From an uncultured Eubacteriales bacterium (lineage in GTDB: Bacteria; Bacillota; Clostridia; Christensenellales; UBA1242), in contig CAJJIV010000025.1 of the NCBI GenBank assembly GCA_905187655.1, forward strand, positions 1-11,676: a DNA stretch of 11,676 nucleotides, in the 5' to 3' direction. Position 1 is the stretch's first letter. Every line of letters starts with the position of its first letter. The notes beneath the pieces were generated by a model. That model saw only the letters and a program-made list of their open reading frames with translations, was not told the DNA's origin and did no database searches. This document shows positions 7,818 to 11,676 of the stretch, piece after piece. The position numbers and the translations under genes are program-made.

Positions 7818-7846
7818 ATTATACTACAAATGCGTTAAATTTGCAA
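7818..7846 (-). promoter_or_regulatory. Sigma70/sigmaA-type promoter of the four-gene unknown operon
   Basis: On the minus strand TTGCAA (7846-7841) is followed after exactly 17 bases by a perfect TATAAT (7823-7818). Transcription should start near 7811, giving a leader of about 55 bases. The two hexamers and the spacing are identical to those of the tRNA-Asn promoter in this window, which suggests strong constitutive expression. It lies just downstream of the secA terminator, so the operon is a separate transcription unit. Confidence 0.85.
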
Positions 7847-7856
7847 TACTAATAGC

Positions 7857-7888
7857 AAAAAAGAGCCTTTATTATAAAAGACTCTTTT
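7857..7888 (-). terminator. Strong intrinsic terminator after secA
   Basis: On the minus strand AAAAGAGTCTTT pairs with AAAGGCTCTTTT (12 bp, with one T-G wobble) around the loop TATAAT, and the stem runs into a run of six T. The hairpin starts seven bases after the secA stop. This ends the secA transcript and separates it from the unknown operon. Confidence 0.92.
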
Positions 7889-7895
7889 ACTTCTA

Positions 7896-10565
7896 TTAAA
7901 TATTTTTTCCACAACAATTTTTATACTTTTTTCCACTTCCGCAAGGACATGGATCATTTCTTCCAACACTACTTTTTGTGTTTTTTACTGTACCAACCGC
8001 TCTATGATCCAACTCTCTACGGCGATTTTGTTTTATGTTTGGTGCACCTTGAACATCAATTTTAATTCCCATTAAGATATTTGCGACTTCAACTCTCATG
8101 TTTTCAATCATCTCTTCAAACATATCAAAACCTTCTCGCTGATAAATATGTATAGGGTTTTGGTTTCCATATGCTCTAAGGCCAATACCCTGACGCAAAA
8201 CATCCATCTCATCAATATGGGCTATCCATTTTTTATCTAATGTTTTTAATAAAACCAATCTTTCAATATCGCCAAAGTTAATTCCCTTTTCTTCCGTTTC
8301 AGCAATTTTCTTTTTAAATTTGTCAAGTGCGTGTTCGGTTACCATTTCAAGAATTTCTTTTTGCGACATTGTTTCCAAAACTTCTTCGGTTATTAGGTTG
8401 GTACCTGGTTCCACCATTCTTTGTTCTAGAGCCATATTAAAGCCTTCTATATCAGCTTCTTCAACTTTATCAAAGTTGGTATATTCACTAACAACACCTG
8501 CAATTGCTTCAGAAATCATATCCAAAATTTTATCATGAACATTTTCTTTATCTAAAATTTTGTTACGTTCAGCATAGACCTCCTCTCTTTGTTTGTTCAT
8601 AACATTGTCATATTCAACAACTTGACGTCTGATGCTATAATTTCTGCCTTCAACTTTCTTTTGAGCTCTTTCAATGTTCTTTGTGAACATTTTCATTTTT
8701 ATAGCGGTATCTTCATCCAATTTAAATGCTTCAGCTATCTTTTTAATTCTTTCACTTCCAAAAATTCTTGCAAGGTCATCATCTGCCGAAACATAAAATA
8801 CTGAAGACCCTGGGTCACCTTGTCTTCCGGCACGACCCCTTAACTGATTGTCTATTCTTCGACTTTCGTGTCTCTCAGTGCCAATAATATGAAGCCCACC
8901 AAGTTCTTTTACTTGTTGTTTTTCTTTGTTGGTTTCTTCCTTATATTCTACCAAAAGTTTTTGAAATTCTAGTTTTGCTTTTAAAACTTCTTCATCTTTT
9001 GTTGCCTCGTAAGAAGTTGCTTTTTCAATTAATTCTTCGGCATATCCATCTCGTTTCATTCGCTCTTTTGCCATAAACTCAGGATTACCACCAAGCAAAA
9101 TATCGGTACCACGACCAGCCATATTTGTTGCAATTGTTACCGCACCAATTTTTCCGGCTTGTGCAACAATTTCCGCTTCTCGCATATGATTTTTTGCATT
9201 CAAAACATTATGCGGGATTTTTTTATTGCGTAAAAGTTTAGAAATTTCTTCACTCTTTTCAACAGTTATTGTTCCAACCAAAACCGGCTGTTTTCTTTTA
9301 TAACAATCTTCAATATCCCTTAAAATTGCTCTTAATTTTGCATCGTGACTAAAATAGAATTCATCATTTTCATCTACTCTTATCATAGGCAAGTTTGGAG
9401 GAATGACCACAACATCAAGACCATAAATTTCTCTAAATTCACCTTCTTCAGTTTTTGCAGTACCTGTCATACCTGAAACTTTTTTGTATAGTTTAAAAAA
9501 GTTTTGAAGTGTAATTGTTGCTAGTGTTTTATTCTCTGCATTAACTTTAACACCTTCTTTTGCTTCAATTGCTTGATGCAAACCATCACTAAAACGCCTG
9601 CCAACCATTATTCTTCCGGTGAACTCATCTACAATAAAAACTTCATTATTAGAAACGATGTAATCATTATCTCGCTTCATAATAAATCTTGCCCTTAATG
9701 CATTGTTAATACTGTGGTTAATATCGGTGTTTTCAACATCACTTAAGTTGGCCAGATTATAATATCTCTCTGCTTTGGCAACACCACTTTCGGTAAGATG
9801 AATAGTTTTTTGTTTTTCATCTATTGAATAATCATCTGGTTGCAAATTCTTTGCAAACTTGTCCGCAACAATATACTCTGAACCACTCTCTCCGCTTGAT
9901 CCACTAATAATTAAAGGTGTACGTGCTTCATCAATTAAAATGCTATCAACTTCATCAATTATTACAAAATTATAACCTCGTGCAAGCATTTGCTTTCGGT
10001 CTATTGCCATATTATCTCGCAAATAATCAAAACCGAACTCACTATTGGTTCCATAAACAATATCACAATTGTATGCTTCTCTCTTTTGTTCAGGAGTTTG
10101 CGCAGAATAAACTACACCAACTGTTAAGCCTAAAAAACGATGTACTTTGCCCATCCATTCAGCATCACGCTTGGCAAGGTATTCATTAACTGTTACAATA
10201 TGCACAGGTTTTCCACTTAGGGCATTTAAATAAGATGGCAAAGTTGCAACCAAAGTTTTACCTTCACCGGTACGCATTTCGGCAATTCTGCCTTGGTGCA
10301 AAACAATACCACCAAGCAATTGTACATTAAAATGACGCATATGCAAAACTCGAGCGCTTGCTTCTCTTACAACAGCAAAGGCATCGGGCAGAATATCATC
10401 TAATGTTTCACCAGTAGCAAGACGTTCTTTTAAAACCTCAGTTTGAGAAGTAAGTTCCGCATCTGTCATTTTAGAATATTTATCTTCTAATGAATCTATT
10501 TGATCTGCTATTTTTTGTAATTTTTTTATACTTCTTTTGTTATCTATATCTGTTAGCCAACTCAT
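7896..10565 (-). CDS. secA: Preprotein translocase ATPase SecA
   Basis: SecA is the ATPase motor that pushes unfolded preproteins through SecYEG at the cytoplasmic membrane. With the chosen start it has 889 residues, within the usual 800-900. Visible are the Walker A region MRTGEGKT (97-104), Walker B DEVDSILIDEARTPLI (204-219), TNMAGRGTDILLGG and HESRRIDNQLRGRAGRQGDP of the second nucleotide-binding fold, KKVEGRNYSIRRQVVEYDNV at the start of the helical scaffold, and a C-terminal SEC-C zinc motif (Cys873, Cys875, Cys884, Cys885). An in-frame ATG at 10595 would add ten residues. I prefer 10565 because GGAG lies eight bases upstream and MSWLTDIDNKRSIKKLQKIA matches the family's N-terminus. It has its own promoter and terminator. 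The hpf gene often found between comF and secA in Bacillota is missing. Confidence 0.98.
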   Translation of the reverse strand: MSWLTDIDNKRSIKKLQKIADQIDSLEDKYSKMTDAELTSQTEVLKERLATGETLDDILPDAFAVVREASARVLHMRHFNVQLLGGIVLHQGRIAEMRTGEGKTLVATLPSYLNALSGKPVHIVTVNEYLAKRDAEWMGKVHRFLGLTVGVVYSAQTPEQKREAYNCDIVYGTNSEFGFDYLRDNMAIDRKQMLARGYNFVIIDEVDSILIDEARTPLIISGSSGESGSEYIVADKFAKNLQPDDYSIDEKQKTIHLTESGVAKAERYYNLANLSDVENTDINHSINNALRARFIMKRDNDYIVSNNEVFIVDEFTGRIMVGRRFSDGLHQAIEAKEGVKVNAENKTLATITLQNFFKLYKKVSGMTGTAKTEEGEFREIYGLDVVVIPPNLPMIRVDENDEFYFSHDAKLRAILRDIEDCYKRKQPVLVGTITVEKSEEISKLLRNKKIPHNVLNAKNHMREAEIVAQAGKIGAVTIATNMAGRGTDILLGGNPEFMAKERMKRDGYAEELIEKATSYEATKDEEVLKAKLEFQKLLVEYKEETNKEKQQVKELGGLHIIGTERHESRRIDNQLRGRAGRQGDPGSSVFYVSADDDLARIFGSERIKKIAEAFKLDEDTAIKMKMFTKNIERAQKKVEGRNYSIRRQVVEYDNVMNKQREEVYAERNKILDKENVHDKILDMISEAIAGVVSEYTNFDKVEEADIEGFNMALEQRMVEPGTNLITEEVLETMSQKEILEMVTEHALDKFKKKIAETEEKGINFGDIERLVLLKTLDKKWIAHIDEMDVLRQGIGLRAYGNQNPIHIYQREGFDMFEEMIENMRVEVANILMGIKIDVQGAPNIKQNRRRELDHRAVGTVKNTKSSVGRNDPCPCGSGKKYKNCCGKNI

Positions 10566-10573
10566 TTTAATTT

Positions 10574-10577
10574 CTCC
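10574..10577 (-). promoter_or_regulatory. secA ribosome binding site
   Basis: GGAG (in CGGAGAAAT on the minus strand) is eight bases before the ATG at 10565 and downstream of the alternative ATG at 10595. It therefore decides the shorter secA start. Confidence 0.7.
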
Positions 10578-10603
10578 GTAATTTTGCAAATTCACTAATA
10601 TAT

Positions 10604-10632
10604 ATAATACAATATTTACTAGACAATTACAA
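10604..10632 (-). promoter_or_regulatory. Sigma70/sigmaA-type promoter of secA
   Basis: On the minus strand TTGTAA (10632-10627), a 17-base spacer and TATTAT (10609-10604) form a good promoter. The predicted start is near 10597, giving a leader of about 30 bases before the secA ATG at 10565. A start there would leave almost no leader for the alternative ATG at 10595, which supports the shorter protein. Confidence 0.7.
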
Positions 10633-10700
10633 CAATAATTTTATTTAATTTTGTCACAAGCAGACTTTTAATGGTTTACTTTATTTTTAAACGATTGCAG

Positions 10701-11501
10701 TTACCTATTACTATTTTTCACTTTTTTCTTAACTTTCTTTTCTCCATTTGCAGACAAAACTGTTTTCCCTGCTGTTAAAACACAAATACTTCCCGGATTC
10801 AATTGTCTTAACATTCGCGCAACTTCGTTAACAGTTGCACCAGTTGTAAAAACGTCATCAATAATTAACAGGTCTTTACCTTCATACTCCTTTGTCTTTT
10901 CAACACAAAATGCCCCAACAAGATTTTTCATTCTTTGAACACGAGATAATTCCTTTTGGTTAGGAGTTGTTTTTGTGCGCATAATTAAATTATTTAATAC
11001 CGGTTTTTGCACTATACTGCTAAGTTCATCTGCAATTAACTCAGATTGGTTAAACCCTCGCTGTCTGCGCCGTTCATCACTTATTGGCACTGGCACAATA
11101 TAATCAAAATTCATTGGATAATTTTTAAGAGTCAAAGACATACAATAAGCCAAAAACTTTGCAAGGTATTTTTTATTCCTAAATTTTAAATCGGTTATAA
11201 GCTTTGATGTTTTGTTTGTATATATGAAAGATGCCCTTGCTACATCAAATTCAAACTGCATTGTTTTACATTCATCGCAAATTACATTTGGCTCCTCTAT
11301 TGGCAATCCACAAATTTCACACACTTTGCCTTTAATTAATTTAAACTCTTTTAAACAATCATTACATATATGCAATTCAGTCATTTCAACTTCTCTACCA
11401 CATAAAAAACACTTAAATTCTGGAAACATTAGTTCATCAAAAGAGTTTAATATGCCGTTTATAAAAGTCTTCATTCCACTAATTATATTGTTTTTACTCA
11501 T
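10701..11501 (-). CDS. comF: ComF family phosphoribosyltransferase-like protein (ComFC type)
   Basis: This belongs to the ComF/GntX family. Members carry a zinc ribbon and a type I phosphoribosyltransferase fold and are linked to DNA uptake in competent bacteria; the reaction is not established. The protein has 266 residues, slightly longer than the usual 220-245. Two zinc-binding sets are visible (Cys31, Cys34, Cys46, Cys49, and Cys61, Cys64, Cys75, Cys78). VPVPISDERRRQRGFNQSE at 136-154 is typical of the family, and the PRPP-binding loop LLIIDDVFTTGAT is at 211-223. The C-terminus is a Lys-rich tail. No comFA lies upstream; a tRNA gene diverges instead. The ATG at 11501 has no ribosome binding site and is only about three bases from the predicted transcription start. 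A second ATG at 11474 is the alternative. Confidence 0.94.
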   Translation of the reverse strand: MSKNNIISGMKTFINGILNSFDELMFPEFKCFLCGREVEMTELHICNDCLKEFKLIKGKVCEICGLPIEEPNVICDECKTMQFEFDVARASFIYTNKTSKLITDLKFRNKKYLAKFLAYCMSLTLKNYPMNFDYIVPVPISDERRRQRGFNQSELIADELSSIVQKPVLNNLIMRTKTTPNQKELSRVQRMKNLVGAFCVEKTKEYEGKDLLIIDDVFTTGATVNEVARMLRQLNPGSICVLTAGKTVLSANGEKKVKKKVKNSNR

Positions 11502-11510
11502 ATTAATTTG

Positions 11511-11539
11511 ATTATATCAGAAAATAATGTAATTTTCAA
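11511..11539 (-). promoter_or_regulatory. Sigma70/sigmaA-type promoter of comF
   Basis: On the minus strand TTGAAA (11539-11534), a 17-base spacer and TATAAT (11516-11511) form a near-consensus promoter. Transcription should start near 11504, so the first ATG (11501) would be almost leaderless. Confidence 0.78.
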
Positions 11540-11566
11540 TTTTTTAAAAAAACTTTTAAAAAAGTG
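11540..11566. promoter_or_regulatory. A/T-tract region between divergent promoters, UP-element-like
   Basis: The bases between the two divergent -35 hexamers are almost pure A/T with long A and T runs. A/T tracts just upstream of -35 are typical UP elements that bind the RNA polymerase alpha subunit at stable-RNA promoters. Here one stretch could serve both the tRNA and comF promoters. Confidence 0.5.
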
Positions 11567-11595
11567 TTGCAAATTTTTGTTTAGTAGTTTATAAT
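11567..11595 (+). promoter_or_regulatory. Sigma70/sigmaA-type promoter of the tRNA-Asn gene
   Basis: TTGCAA (11567-11572), a 17-base spacer and a perfect TATAAT (11590-11595) lie 30 bases upstream of the tRNA. The predicted start is near 11602, giving a leader of about 24 bases to be removed by RNase P. Confidence 0.85.
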
Positions 11596-11625
11596 GTCCT
11601 ATGTGTTAAGCACATAAACAAATAT

Positions 11626-11676
11626 TCCTCCTTAGCTCAGTCGGTAGAGCGCTCGACTGTTAATCGATAGGTCGTT
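11626..11676 (+). tRNA. tRNA-Asn (anticodon GTT), 3' part beyond the window
   Basis: The visible part covers the acceptor 5' strand TCCTCCT, a D arm with GCTC and GAGC stems around AGTCGGTA, and the anticodon arm with loop CTGTTAA (anticodon GTT, Asn). It also holds the variable loop AGGTC and the start of the T arm. The 3' acceptor strand and T loop are cut off. The first anticodon-stem pair is C27 against U43, a mismatch; the other four pairs are regular. TsaD, encoded in this window, acts on A37 of ANN-decoding tRNAs, a class that includes tRNA-Asn. Confidence 0.95.

Noticed and set aside
10674..10692. Hairpin between comF and secA as a comF terminator
   Set aside because: The stem is only 5 bp (GTTTA/TAAAC) with a 9-base loop and no T tract on the minus strand, so it is too weak to call.
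11212..11511. 99-codon plus-strand open frame with a hydrophobic C-terminus
   Set aside because: It is fully antisense to comF, whose zinc and phosphoribosyltransferase motifs are clear. The hydrophobic end is the complement of AT-rich codons.

Overview
The window is AT-rich (about one third G+C by eye) and reads as a chromosomal segment of a Gram-positive Bacillota, most likely Clostridia-like. Three things point there: the comF, secA, prfB gene order, a SecA sequence with Clostridia-like features ending in a SEC-C zinc motif, and AGGAGG-type ribosome binding sites. The code looks standard: RF2 is present, Trp is read from TGG, and all six complete genes end in TAA. The species cannot be named from the sequence.

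Layout. Every protein gene is on the minus strand, so transcription runs from high to low coordinates. At the right edge a tRNA-Asn(GTT) starts on the plus strand, diverging from comF (11501-10701), with two back-to-back sigma70/sigmaA-type promoters between them. secA (10565-7896) has its own promoter and ends in a strong intrinsic terminator (7888-7859). Four genes I cannot assign follow (7756-6512, 6458-4617, 4577-3156, 3113-2157). They have a near-consensus promoter in front (7846-7818), a good Shine-Dalgarno site before each gene, and a terminator-like hairpin behind (2149-2128). After them come prfB (2080-989) and tsaD (989 to beyond base 1), which share one base as TAATG.

Function. The recognised genes are housekeeping: protein export (secA), release at UAA/UGA (prfB), tRNA t6A modification (tsaD), a ComF-type phosphoribosyltransferase, and tRNA-Asn. 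The point of interest is the self-contained 5.6-kb operon between secA and prfB. Its first three proteins share one plan: a small N-terminal helical domain, a charged linker, a pair of hydrophobic segments with both ends predicted cytoplasmic, and a large helical or coiled-coil C-terminal part. The second and third share a recognisable N-terminal motif with matched spacing, so they look like diverged paralogues, and the first may belong too. The fourth is a soluble helical domain with a long Pro/Gln/Lys-rich tail. No enzymatic motif was seen in any of them. They look like structural or scaffold proteins at the inner face of the membrane. That is inference, and the operon is the best candidate here for an undescribed system. 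No gene-free stretch exceeds 300 bases.
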